Assembly (NCBI GenBank): GCA_021014325.1
Contig: CM037462.1
Coordinates: forward strand, 8,414,501 to 8,478,500
Direction of reading: 5' to 3'
DNA from: Plazaster borealis
Lineage: Eukaryota > Echinodermata > Asteroidea > Forcipulatida > Labidiasteridae
DNA: 64,000 bases
Below are positions 1 through 11,705 of the stretch, one piece after another (within the stretch, counting starts at the first letter, position 1; the number at the start of each line of letters is the position of its first letter). Under the pieces are notes generated by a model. It was not told where the DNA came from and did no database searches. It was given only the letters and a program-made list of their open reading frames with translations. The position numbers were made by a program, and so were the translations under genes.

Positions 1-58
1 GGTGCATGCTGGTCTAGTTAGCGACACATTTTGATCGCTAACTAGACCAGCATGCACC
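1..58. repeat. Perfect 24-bp inverted repeat (hairpin)
   Basis: Bases 1-24 are the exact reverse complement of 35-58, separated by a 10-base loop (25-34). It sits at the left edge within a PTBP intron, so it may be part of a larger fold-back element cut by the window. Beyond it, 59-1611 is intronic AT-rich sequence in which I recognise no exon. Confidence 0.9.
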
Positions 59-1611
59 TCATTCCACGGCTAACGCATGCTCACGGAGTATTTGCGAAGT
101 AGTCTATGGCTTAGGCTACGTATGCCTGTTTGAAGCTCTATACCAATAGTGCACATTTTTAAAATGACTGATGGAGCCCAAGCCAGAGCCGATGCGTAAG
201 CCAAGGTTTGGGAAAGTAACCTTAGACCATGTAAAAATCAAGCAGCTGTGGCTGTTGGCTTAAATGCAGTCTAGCCATAGTTATAGCCATAGCCATAGTA
301 AGCCTCAAGTTGAGTATTGTGGGCCGTAACTCTCCCTTGTGGTCTTAGCATACAAGCTCTCAATCAGAGCCTGTGGCCTATAACCACTAGAGGGCGCTGT
401 GGTACATTAACCATGCAGAAGGGAAGGGTTGGAACAGTAGCAAACAGTGACTTGAGTCTGTATCAATTGCTACAAGCCAGAGTTGTTTGTTTTGCCTTTA
501 CAAGTCCTTGTTGTTTTCTTTGATCTGAGCAAACTTGCCAGATGGAAAGAGACAAGGAAGTCTGCTGACCCTCGAGTGTCACAGATTTTCTTCATTCCGT
601 TGAAAAATGCCAACATTCTGGGAGAGAATCTGATCATTTCTGAGGTCCATTGAGAGACTTTTGACTTGAGCAGCAGCCTGAGCGGTTGGTCTGCTTCGAG
701 CATTCTTAAGTCTTCTACTCAGTTAAGCTGTTTACTGCAATCATAGCATCCACCATCCTGCACTGCACAATCCGTAAAACAAATTTACATAGTGTTTTTT
801 CTTAAAGTTCCACAAGTTCAAGTTTCTTGTTTCATTCTTAATCTGATTTACAACAATAGAGTGTGTATCTAGTTGTTCTTTCATTTCTTTCTTGTTTCTT
901 TGTAAATTGTAACAAGTTTGTGGGCTACAATGTATATGTTTTGATGAGTTAGGAAAAACATTTTCTGAGCAAGAAAACGAGAAGATATTCTCACATTTTG
1001 TCTCAAATTTCTATCAACACAGAGACTAGCTTCATTTTTGGTTTGAAAGCCATCTAAGCCTCCATGAATCCTGCCAACTTATACTTGTGGATGGGGGTGC
1101 AATGTGGGTGGGGTCAGAACAGGGTGTGGTCCCAGCAAATTCGCTGTAATCTTCATATATGTACTTCTTCTCTGAAGCTGGAATTCTGAGTGCTTAGTCA
1201 TCTGTTTGGACTATTTCTACACAAGTTCCTTTTCCAGACTGTTTCTTATTTTTCACCTCTTTTATGAACTGAAATTGTTATTTCTGTTTTAAATCGGCCT
1301 TCTTTTCTCATATTAATTGAATGACTTCATCTTCTGTTTTTTTCTTCAAAATTGTTTATATTTTTAAGAGATAAATTTTTTACTTTTTGGACTCCACCTT
1401 TTTGATTTTGATGTGAATACTGTGGCAAAATCTTTTGTTAAAACCGAGTTAGATTGAATGATCTTTAATCCAATATAAACTGAAACAAAAAGAATTATCT
1501 CACTAAGAAATGAGAATCACAAACTTGTAAAGTAAACAATTGAAAGGTAACCAGTCTAGGAATTTGCCATATCTAACCTTTCTCTTTGTTATTTTTCCCT
1601 CCCATGGTTAG

Positions 1612-4600
1612 TTCCCGGGTTCGGTAGTGCCTTCATCGGAGGCGGCATGCAGCAGAACGCAGCAGCGGCAGCTGCCTTGCGTTTCCAAAACACTCTAGCA
1701 ATGCAAGGCCTTCACGGAATGCAAGGGATGCAGGGGATGCAGGGAATGCAGGGGATGCCGGGGATGCAGGGAATGCAGGGAATGCAAAGCATGCAGAGCA
1801 TGCAGAACATGCAAGGGACACCAGTACTGTTAGTCAGCAATCTCAACACTGAAGTAAGTTTATATGCCTTCCCAACTCAGTTGACGGCCTTCTGTAGCAA
1901 TGAAGAATAGACAGGATGAACTTAAACACACTAGAACAAGTTTCAAGAGTCACTTTCCTCGAAGAGTAAACTTGCCAGGACCTGAGACACTGAAAAGAGT
2001 AAAGAAACTTGGACACTCTTTCCTTTCAGCGAGAAAATCAAAACTTTTTTCAAATCAATTGATGGCCTTCTAATTCCAGGACTATTTCATGAAATCTATT
2101 GAGACTATAGAGATGAATTGAATGTTCAACACCTCATGTGGATGAATTTACTACACTTCACACACAAATTCAACATATTCGATGTTCAATGCTTTCTTTA
2201 GTGCATGATTTACATGTATCAGGTTCAATCGTTAAGTCTGTTCAATCCTCGTGTATGCGTGATCGAAACAAAAAACTGGAAACTCGTTATCTTTTGTCAG
2301 ATCTCCCAGCCCTTAATAGACACAGTCAGCAGCTTCCAGTCTTGACACATGTATAAATGAAGTTCTTCTTTGCATGTTTCAATGTCACAGCCCCAAGTCT
2401 GTGCAATTTAGTTCTTAGCTCCTAGAGTCTATCATACCTTGAAATGTGTCTCTTACAAGTCCCTCAAATTCATTGAATGCCTGGTAAGAGGGGCTTCAGT
2501 ATTCTCTCTTATTTTCGGCTTTTTATTTATCTTCAGCTACAGATTTTTAACTCCTAGTATATACTCCCTGCTGCATTTCATGACCGTTCTTTGTACATGC
2601 AAGTCGTATTCTTATATTTGCCATGTTGCAAAGAGACCCCCCTTTTACGAATTACAAAGTGACCATCTTGACTTCTGTACACGTGTCTGTGTGACTCAAA
2701 CTCAGGGCATATGATATTTAAGCAAGACTGGCACCTTTTAAACTGTATATTTATTCTAATTTGGGCAGGGAGTTAGTGCTGGAAACCAGGCCTGGAATTA
2801 TTTGAAGACCATGGAGGCCATGGCCTCTGTTAACCTGGTCTTGGCCTTGGTGCCCCTTTAAAAGTTTTCTGTAGACTTTAAGTTTTTCCGAATGGAAGTG
2901 CCCTTTGCAAAACGAAAATGGCCTTTCCCTCTCAAAGGTGGAATATCAGGCATGGGAAACTAGGCAAGTGTGGCTTGCTTTGTAATTACGATCTCTTAGT
3001 TATTTTAAAGATTTGAAAAGGTGCAAATAAAAAAAGGAAATAATTTTTAGAACTGAAATTTGTTGAAAGTTTTCATTTTCAAAGCAGTTGAACAGTATTT
3101 TCAGAATATAAAAAAGCGATTTTAAAAACATGCATGTGAAAATGTAGAGCTTATTATTTTATAGTTGCAAACAGTTCTGGTTGAACTTGGAGCACAAACG
3201 TACAATAATAATTAGAATTATTCCTTTGTATTTTGTTTCAAAGAGAATTGACTAGCTAAAGTAGATGATCACTGCCTGCGATGATGCGTTACCTTGGTGA
3301 TACTATAGCCCAATTTAGCCACCTGGTGACGACCATGCACCTGTTAGCCAAAATTCTCCCCCAAATAACATGATTATTGTTTTAAAATTGTTGATTTTTT
3401 TTCTCTTTCTCCGTCTCTCCTCTTTCTGCCTCCTATGTGTCATATTGTCGCTGTATCGCCCTCACAACCTCTCGCCTTCTACACGTGTCGCATAGCTCGT
3501 CACGCCTCAGGCTCTCTTTACCCTCTTTGGTATGCACTATTTTACGTTTTTGTCCCCTTACCCCTTCAACCCTTGACCTAATTACTCCCACCCCATCCTT
3601 TATTGCCCCCTCCATCTTCCACTCTACCCCACACCCACTCCATCCTAACCTCAACCATTCCCCAAATCCTGGACACCCCTCCCCCCCCACCACCCATGTT
3701 TGCAGACCATTGCCTTTCTCGAAGCTAGTACTGGAGACAAAAAACAAACAAACCGCCAAACTGTCCAGTGAATTTGATTGTTACATAACATTCAAATAAT
3801 TATATTAAACTTTGAACACACTTAACTGGAACATCTGGCCTGTACAGTTTCTGTAAATACCCCCCAATTCTCCCCAAATACTAGTACTGGAAACCTATGA
3901 TGGAAAAGCATTTATAGATTACCGGTGAGATTCATGTTTTGTAACTTTTGAAATGAACAAAATTGTCCTTTTTTGAAGCACCATTTTTTTGATTAGTGTG
4001 TTTAAATAACGGCTTTAGCTGTATAGCTATACACCAGTTTCTCAATACCGTTTGCTGGAAGCCTCAGTGGAGCTTTGTACTAAGTTCAATGGTCAATTAT
4101 GCAATGGTCTGCAAAATACGTCCTAACCCCCCCTTCCCGTTTTTAGTTAATTAACCTTTGTATCATTGCTTAGCATTTATGTTATTTATGCCCCGTAACT
4201 CTGCTCAAATCTTCTCAAACTCAAGCTGCTCACTGGCGGTCATCTTTCTTGAATTACACTGAAGATGACAGTTGGCTAAGGCTGTGTCCGACTTGATGGC
4301 TTTGGCTGTGGCTGTGACCAGATGGATGAAAAGGCCTAATCTGCAATATTACCGCTGCATAGCCGTAGCCAAAGTCGATCAATTTGGTCACGGCCTTTTG
4401 CTGTGGCTGTTGGTTCCACTGACAATAATATCATATGTCCCTGTGGAGCCTAAAAGGGCCATTGAAATAAATGCAACAATTTAAAAAAGATGTCTGTACA
4501 ACAATGAAAAGTCTATTGTTTTCACACTGCAGATTTTCTTGATTTGTGGTTTGCAATATTTAGTAATTGTTAGGGTTAGACAAAAAATAAAATAACTTAA

Positions 4601-7600
4601 AATTGTATTTAGCAAGTCAGTGCAATTGAAAGAGCAAATCCTTAATCATTAGAGTTGAGCAGAACTGAGCAGAGTTTGTGGAGCAGGTTTTATTATTGTT
4701 GTCTACCCAACAAATAGAAAAGCTGTATCTTTGAGGGAAAAAACAAAACAAAAACAAAAACAGGATTAGAATCGCAAACATGCCCTTCCATTCAAACAAT
4801 TTACCGAGGTTGCATTGTTTGAAATTTTTGCCAATTTGTGAGAAAAATGTCCTTATGGCAAGCATCATTTTGACGTATTTGTTTTGGGAAAACTGGATGC
4901 AGAGTGTTCTTGAGAAACTTGTAACCAAAAGCTATTTTGAAGTATTCAAAAGGATGCCCTTTATAGTACCGAAATGGACTCTCCTTTTTATATCTGATTT
5001 TCATATTGAAAGGAAGAATCCATTGCATTAGTGGGGGTGTTTTATTGATGGTTTTGTTTGCCGTGGTTTGGTTTGTTTTAATATACCCGATAATCCTGAA
5101 TTTAGGTGTGTTTGTTCAAAGCTCTCTTATTATTTCTTTGGGAAACTCTGTAATTTATTTTGCATTAATTTTGAAAAACAAAAAACAAAACAAAACTTAA
5201 TCAATATATGAAAACATTTAACAACTCTTGAACTCTTGGCTTTTGCATGATTCTTTACTGATTGGAAGTTTTTGACTAGATGCATGTGTAGTTTTTCCCA
5301 ACGATTTTTATATGACCTCTTTGCTTTGAACAAAAACAAATAACATTTATACTGAACAAGAACTACTAACTGTCAACAACAAAAAGAGTGAAATTCTAGC
5401 ATCTAAATATTAAGAAGTATTTGGAAAAAGGGTCTTGTAAATTTTAGAACTCTTCAGGACATTCTTTGTGACTCGGATTTTCCAGAATCTTCTTGAAAAG
5501 CAAAGTTTTCCTGAATTGTTAATTGCACACAGAAACCAAGAATCAACTTGATACTAAAAGAGAAAATTGTTGGTGCTACAGCAAGCCTTCATTCATTAGA
5601 CAAATTTGATGACTCAGGTTGAAGAAAACCTACGAATTGCACAACAAAAGATATCAAATTAGTCTTGCATGACCAATCTCCCTTAGCATAACACCTGTCT
5701 TTTATCGGCCATCACGATTCCAAATCCCAATGGCTTTGCTGTCTGTTTGTTAATTTAACCCTTTCGTGTAACGGTAGATTGTACCCCAAATTTTTGTTCA
5801 AAAGTTGAAAAGGGGGAAATATTTGAGTTGGTCTTTGTTTCCACTTTTTCCCTTGGGGGGGGGGGGTATACAAGTTCAAGAAGAGGAAACATTTGGTGAT
5901 AGGAAAATGTTGTCAATTGTTGCTGTTTCTACAGCTCTTATCCTTGAAGGAAAATTTATATTTTAAGGATGGCAAAATTTTAGATCTCTAAATTGTGGAA
6001 AAAAAGCGGCCTGAATTGAAGTTTCCTGCCAGTCAGAGCCATTCATATTTGACCCGAAAAGTTATGTTACTTTGAAATTTGAAATTTGAAAACTTAAAAA
6101 AATACAAAAGTATTTGTACACTTTTAAAAGATAATCCAACAGACAACACATGTAGGTTCACGAAAGGGTTTGTCAAGTTTTGTTTGTGGTTTGGGGTGAG
6201 TTTATTTTGCTCTGGGGGATTTGTCTTCTGATAGATTTGATTTGATTTATTTTTAAAAATTATTGTTGTCCTAGTTATTGTGTCAATCCTATGAAAAAAA
6301 CTGAACTTTTGTGAGAATCTCAACTTTAATTCAACACAAAGAAACTGTTACTAGGATTTAAAATTTTTACCCTTAGCTGTTAAAAGAGTCTATACTTTTT
6401 GAACTATCACATATCATTGTAGCTCAAAATCTTGCTTTTAAGTTTATTTGTGGCATTTTCAAACCTTTTTGGCCAAAAGCTTCTTCAAAGATTATTTCTT
6501 TCATGCTTCTTAGTAGATCGATTGATGTGTTGAGATTAGGCATTTTTAAGGATCTATTAATCAAGGCGTAGGAATTTAATTATAAACAAGAATTTTTTAG
6601 ATATTAATTCGCTGGCAACTAACCCTAACTAAAACTAATGTTTTTATTTATTTATTTGAGAGTTAATATCTGTTTTAATGCTGTGGTTATTTCAGGGGTA
6701 TATGGTGATGTGAAAAGAGTTAAGATTTTGTACGAAAAGCGAGACAACGCCCTAATTCAGATGGCTGATGCACACCAGGCCCAGACAGGTAGGGTATACC
6801 CCACCCTGTTCCCTTTCAATCATCCCAACCCTGCCCCCTAACCCTAAACTCCACCCCCCAAAAGTGGGAGAACATCCTAATTCAGATTACTGAAGGGAAC
6901 CAGGCTGAGACAGGTAGGGTACACCACCCCTCCACCCCTCCCCCTTCCTTAACCTTTCCCACTTCAACCCCACATTCCAACCCCACAAGTGAGACAATAC
7001 CTGGATACAGATGGCTGATGCTCACCAGAGTCGGACAGGTGCGACTCCATTTTTCCTTCTTTGCCCTGATCCTTCCTACCCCAACCCTGCATCCAACACC
7101 ACAAGCAAGACGCCCAGATACAGGTGGTGATGCACAGAAAGGTAGAGTACACCTTTCCCCCCTCCCAGCCCTGCACCCAGCCCCACGTACAACAACTCCC
7201 ATACAATCTTGGCTTAGAAATATAGCTTTCTGTGGTAAGGTTTTCCCTTCGCACATTTCGTATAAGTTCTCCTTCATTGAACAGTTGATATTTTCAAAAT
7301 AAGAATGTTTCTAAAGTACAAATTGTTTTGATAGTTTGGAAAACTCTGTGCCTTAAATTTCTCTGGCCATTTTGAAACTGAAGTGGTAGACAGAAGCCGA
7401 CACAATAGACCTTTTTCACAGAGCCGCCATCTTGGTTCTCTGCTGTACTAATCAGAATGACCAAACAGAGGTTGGTAGGAAAAATAGTCTGGCACCCTTT
7501 GGTGAAATGAGATTTAGAACTATTTCTGCCATTTGGTATTCAGGGAACCTGACAAAGATTGCAGTAGAGTCATAACGGTCTATTACAGTGAACTGTAAGC

Positions 7601-10600
7601 AGCCTGCATTGTTAATTCACTTTAATTATTATTGGTAAAAACAAAGTAGTATTAAATGGTAACTGTGATTACACTTATTATTTTTGCATTTTTGTTGTTG
7701 TTTTAGCCCTGGCTAACCTGAACAGTGTGAAGTTGTTCGGGAAGCAGCTGAGGGTAGCGCCCTCTAAGTATCGTGAGGTGGCAATGCCGAGAGAAGGACA
7801 GCCGGTGAGACACTGATTTCTTGATTCTTTGCATTTTTGTTTTGTCTTTTATCTGTTTTCTAGAGGATAAAGAAATACTTGCAGCCTTTCGATTGGTCAG
7901 AAGTGTTGTATGCATTTATGTATTTCTTCATCATCAGACTCCAAGAAATGGGTTATTTTCCAACTCCTGGGGTACAATCTTGGGACAAAAAAATATGAAA
8001 CATAAATTTTTGTTTTGATGTAGAAATAATATATGGTATGTTAACATGGGGTCTGTGATTTTGTTAGGTTGAAGGAAAGTAGGTTAAATTTTGTGGATGT
8101 TTGCTACTGCTATGGACCTTTTGGTACTGACCAGTTATGGCCACTATGGATATTTTGGCACAGGTCAGTTACGGCTGCTATGGGCATTTTAGTACTGGCA
8201 AGTTATGGCTGCTATAGGCATTTTGGTACTGGCAAGTTATGGCTGCTATAGGCATTTTGGTACTGGCAAGTTATGGCTGCTATAGGCATTTTGGTACTGG
8301 CAAGTTATGGCTGCTATAGGCATTTTGGTGCAGGCCAGTTGCAGCCATTATGGGTATTTTGGTACTGGCCAGTTGCAGCCATTATGGGTATTTTGGTGCA
8401 GGCCAGTTGCAGCCATTATGGGTATTTTGGTGCAGGCCAGTTGCAGCCATTATGGGTATTTTGGTGCAGGCCAGTTGCAGCCATTATGGGTATTTTGGTG
8501 CAGGCCAGTTGCAGCCATTATGGGTATTTTGGTACTGGCCAGTTGCAGCCACTATGTGCATTTTGGTGCAGGCCAGTTGCAGCCATTATGGGTATTTTGG
8601 TGCAGGCCAGTTGCAGCCATTATGGGTATTTTGGTGCAGGCCAGTTGCAGCCATTATGGGTATTTTGGTGCAGGCCAGTTGCAGCCATTATGTGCATTTT
8701 GGTACTGGCCAGTTGCAGCCATGATGGGTATTTTGGTGCAGGCCAGATGCAGCCATTATGGGTATTCTGGTACTGGCCAGTTGCAGCCGTTATGGGTATT
8801 TTGGTACTGGCCAGATGCAGCCATTATGGGTATTCTGGTACTGGCCAGTTGCAGCCGTTATGGGTATTTTGGTACTGGCCAGTTGAGGCTGCTATGTGTA
8901 TTTTGGTACTGGCCAGTTGAGGCTGCTATGTGTATTTTGGTACTGGCCAGTTGAGGCTGCTATATGTATTTTGGTGCAGGCCAGTTGCAGCCATTATGGG
9001 TATTTTGGTGCAGGCCAGTTGCAGCCATTATGGGTATTTTGGTGCAGGCCAGTTGCAGCCATTATGGGTATTTTGGTGCAGGCCAGTTGCAGCCATTATG
9101 GGTATTTTGGTACTGGCCAGTTGCAGCCATTATGGGTATTTTGGTACTGGCCAGTTGCAGCCATTATGGGTATTTTGGTACTGGCAAGTTATGGCCACTA
9201 TGCTCTCTGAAGGGCTAATTAAGTAACATTCCTATTTTTATCTTCACTTTTTTTGTACCCTTACATTTCAGGATGCTGGTCTGACTAAAGACTACAACAA
9301 CTCACCGCTTCATCGGTTCAAGAAGCCTGGCTCCAAAAATTTCCAGAACATATTCCCACCCTCCGCTACCCTACATCTTTCAAACATTCCGTAAGTTTTG
9401 GGTATCTTTCCATCCTCTCTCCACCCCTTCACTCCAACCAAAGCTAAAGTGAGTAATAAACTTCTTTCAATTTGATCATGCTAAGTGATCATCTCAAAGT
9501 GCGATAGGGTCGTTTTTAAATTGACCATATATAAAAGGTGGTAGCGTTTTTTAGATATTGCCGAAAATCTGGAGAGGTTATGTCCCTGCAGGAAGAATAA
9601 TCTGCATTCGAATACAGTATCTGAGAAGCATTACTGTCAGTAACGCTTCTCAGATTCAAATTTGTTGGTATAAAAAGTGATATATTTTTCCATAATCGCA
9701 GTACTTCTATGTGAAAAGTTTCTCCAAATGCATTATCAAGTAAGTTTTTATTGCCAGTAATTTTCAGAGTCATTACCAAACGTATACAGACCCTTTTATT
9801 TTTTGATGATATTATGATTATTTTTGTTGATACAGAGCCAGTGTAACAGAAGATGATCTTCAAAGTGCCTTTAGTCAGCACGGATCTGTTGTGTCTTTCA
9901 AATTTTTCCCGTGAGTATTTCATTTAAAAAAAAATTGTGCAACCTTCCCACAGATTTCATCACCAGTCTTACCTTCTCCATTAGGTTTTAAGGCCAGGAA
10001 TACACAATGTTGTCTGACAATTTCAAGAAAAATTCTGTTTGATTACAAGACGTATTTTATAACCTCGAAGAATAGTTCTCAAAGTTTTACATAGTTTTGT
10101 GTTTTATTTGTTAATATTTTGTGTAGACCCTCTTTCAATCACCCTAATAGTTGATGGCAAACAATTGAATGTGGCCAGTGTGTACACACTAAGCACAACT
10201 TTCAGCCAAAAGATGATGATTTTTTGACCTCAGCGAGGGCGCTGTTTCTGACCATAGTGCCATTGCAGATTTGTCCTTAAAAAAGCATGGGTAGAAGAAC
10301 AAGCAGTGGCAGCCATTTTGAAAATTTTGAAAAAATTGCTTATATACTTTCAAACGACAAATTTACGATCACCTTATAGTCAAATATCTTTTTCTTGACA
10401 AACTCTGACTGTGTCCCAGATTCTATGCTTGTATCATCAAAGGCAAAATTCCATCGCCAACCTGCCATACTAGTGGTCCCTTGAGTTAAATTACCTGAGG
10501 ACCAGTCAAAAATATCTTCAAGTGGTCCGGCTGGCTGGTGAAAAAGCTGGCCGACTAGTGAAACAAGCTAACTGGTCCCGCTGGCTAGTCACTGAAAAAG

Positions 10601-11705
10601 TTGAGGGCAAACCCTGCAGTTAACCATGAATGGTATTTGATTTGTGTTTATCATTACAGGAAGGATCGTCGTATGGCGTTGATTCAGATGAGCTCTGTGG
10701 AAGAATCCACCCACGCTCTCATCGTAAGTCTCTCTTTCAATACTATTGCTTCATTTCTGAAATCACATCAGTTGAGACAGCAAGCAATCCAATTTTTCAT
10801 ATTTTATATTTGATTAAGATATTGACTCACTCTAAGGTGAAGAGGGATGTAGTATCCATGCATTGATAACACTCTTTATACAACAGCAGGCTCTCCATAC
10901 CTTGGGTTAAGGTCAGAGGTCAAGTGAATATATAAGTAGTTCCATCAGGTAATCAGAATGCAGTTGTACCGTAGTCATATGTTGTATGAATTTCATCTAT
11001 AGTCATCAAGGTCATAACATTACAACAGATACTATTCATCCGTGATTGGCACTTACACTGTTGATTGTGTTCAACAAAAGTCCAGCCAGGCAGGTGTGCA
11101 ATTGCGCTGCAAAGCCACAAATGATTCATGTTTATTTAATATAGTTAAAAGGGTGTTCACAGCAATGGTTGATTACAAATATAAATGGTCACAAATTTGC
11201 TCACAACTTACATGGTATAAAGATGGACATGGTGGAAAACTTCCCCTTGAAATATTTTTGCTTGAAATGCTGTAGTTTTTGAGAAATGAGTGAACCAATT
11301 AGTTTTGATCTTGCAAGACAATAACTGGATGTTTAAACACAGTGAAAACATATTGGGGTTTTTCACTATTTTCTTGCAACTCGGATGGCTAATTGAGCTA
11401 ACACTTTTCACAGGTTTGTAACTTCATGTGTATGTTGGGTCACACAAAATGCGGATACTGGTCTTTGTCAATTACTAATGTTGTCCGCATGCCTTTAAAC
11501 CCTTCCATTGCAATTACTCTTGTTGCTGTAAATAAGTAATCTATTTGCAAGATTGAGTCAATTTCTTTGTTGCATCAAAGCGTACAAAAATGTTATCGTC
11601 TACTTTGAGTTTCTTCGTCTTTCTCCCATGCAGGCTCAGCACAACTGCCAGTTAAGTGAGTCAAACCACTTGAGGGTGTCTTTCTCCAAAACGCAGATGT
11701 CATAG
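1612..11705 (+). CDS. PTBP1: Polypyrimidine-tract-binding protein (PTBP/hnRNP I), C-terminal half, partial at 5' side
   Basis: RNA-binding splicing regulator that binds CU-rich pre-mRNA through four RRMs. Only RRM3, RRM4 and the linker before them are present; RRM1, RRM2 and the start lie upstream of the window. Coding exons read from the sequence: 1612-1853, 3496-3529, 6696-6788, 7707-7804, 9272-9390, 9836-9910, 10660-10723 and 11634-11705 (TAG stop). All junctions are AG/GT and the phases agree throughout. RRM3 shows RNP2-like VLLVSNLN and RNP1-like [11 protein letters not shown]4 shows TLHLSNIP and RMALIQMS, and the RRM3-RRM4 linker has the hallmark [18 protein letters not shown]. The protein ends [11 protein letters not shown], close to vertebrate PTBP ends. 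Introns carry a 34-bp minisatellite and several MITE relics. The family assignment is firm. Which vertebrate paralog (PTBP1, 2 or 3) it matches cannot be decided; an invertebrate is expected to have a single copy. Confidence 0.95.
1663..1818 (+). repeat. Coding Met-Gln-Gly repeat in the PTBP linker
   Basis: Within the first visible PTBP exon, a 9-bp repeat (ATGCAGGGN) encodes consecutive MQG triplets with M-P-G, M-Q-S and M-Q-N variants, after an Ala run. It lies in the RRM2-RRM3 linker, where vertebrate PTBPs have a different Ala-rich low-complexity stretch. It is in frame and bounded by conserved RRM3 sequence, so it is translated. The length is likely polymorphic. Confidence 0.85.
2788..2955 (+). 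repeat. Dispersed repeat (three copies in window)
   Basis: A CAGGCCTGG-bounded repeat with TGGTCTTGGCCTTGGTGCC and AAGTGCCCTTTGCAAAA. Partial copies are at 28430-28520 (PARS2 intron) and 31933-32080 (PARS2 intron 9). Non-coding; class unknown. Confidence 0.6.
3496..3529 (+). CDS. PTBP1: 34-nt PTBP microexon (RRM3 helix 1)
   Basis: This exon fills the gap between the exon ending in SNLNTE (phase 0) and the exon starting GG-GTA-TAT (needs one base). It encodes [11 protein letters not shown] plus the first base of Gly, giving the RRM3 segment [16 protein letters not shown]. It has an AG acceptor at 3494-3495 and a gtatgc donor at 3530. The length of 34 nt equals the regulated exon of vertebrate PTBP1/PTBP2. 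About 100 bases upstream are CU-rich (for example TCTCTTTCTCC, CTCTCCTCTTTC), typical PTB-binding sequence. If the exon is skipped, the next exon reads GGG TAT ATG GTG ATG TGA, an immediate stop. It is too short for simple ORF calling and was found by reading for the missing helix. Confidence 0.93.
4275..4420. mobile_element. Relic of the same GGCC-ended MITE in PTBP intron
   Basis: Shares the ends and the ggctttggctgtggctgtg / catagccgtagcc interior with the element at 29019-29170, but is more diverged. It is a dispersed repeat with no coding potential. Confidence 0.6.
6741..7180 (+). repeat. Tandem duplication of a PTBP exon 3' end with its 5' splice site
   Basis: The last ~48 bases of exon 6696-6788 plus the donor and following C-rich intron recur at about 6867, 6991 and 7105 (spacing about 115-125 bp). 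Copy 2 still reads [15 protein letters not shown] followed by a gtaggg donor. Copy 3 reads [15 protein letters not shown] followed by gtgcga. Copy 4 is degraded, followed by gtagag. The first copy is the functional exon, since its phase fits the next exon. The later copies have no obvious acceptor before them. Confidence 0.85.
8111..9203. repeat. 34-bp minisatellite in PTBP intron
   Basis: About 32 head-to-tail copies of a 34-bp unit (core GGCCAGTTGCAGCCATTATG, then GGTATTTTGGTGCA or GGTACT variants) fill about three quarters of the intron 7805-9271. Because 34 is not a multiple of 3 and the unit has no stop in any forward frame, all three forward frames stay open. These are not genes. The outermost copies at the left are more diverged than the core. 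Confidence 0.95.
9486..9802 (-). mobile_element. Diverged TTAA-type MITE relic in PTBP intron
   Basis: The segment shares several blocks in reverse orientation with the MITEs at 32844 and 61371: ggtggtagcgttttt, ttgccgaaaatctgga, and the terminal attaccaaacgt with gtatac instead of gtacga. Its ends are mutated, so boundaries are approximate. It lies between the RRM4 exons 9272-9390 and 9836-9910. Confidence 0.6.
11140..11500. mobile_element. Diverged MITE relic in last PTBP intron
   Basis: Contains tttttcactattttct followed by a diverged gacccagttgg-like stretch and acaggtttgt, shared with the TTAA element at 30884-31239, and ends near the degenerate cgcatgccttt. The ends are too diverged to define the termini or target duplication. 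Confidence 0.45.

Noticed and set aside
3433..3799. Overlapping ORFs of 108 and 120 aa on opposite strands
   Set aside because: They come from the CU-rich, stop-poor tract around the PTBP microexon. The true coding frame there is the 34-nt exon in another frame.
8273..9226. Long overlapping forward ORFs (up to 215 aa) in three frames
   Set aside because: They are the 34-bp minisatellite read in every frame. It lies in a PTBP intron between two proven exons.
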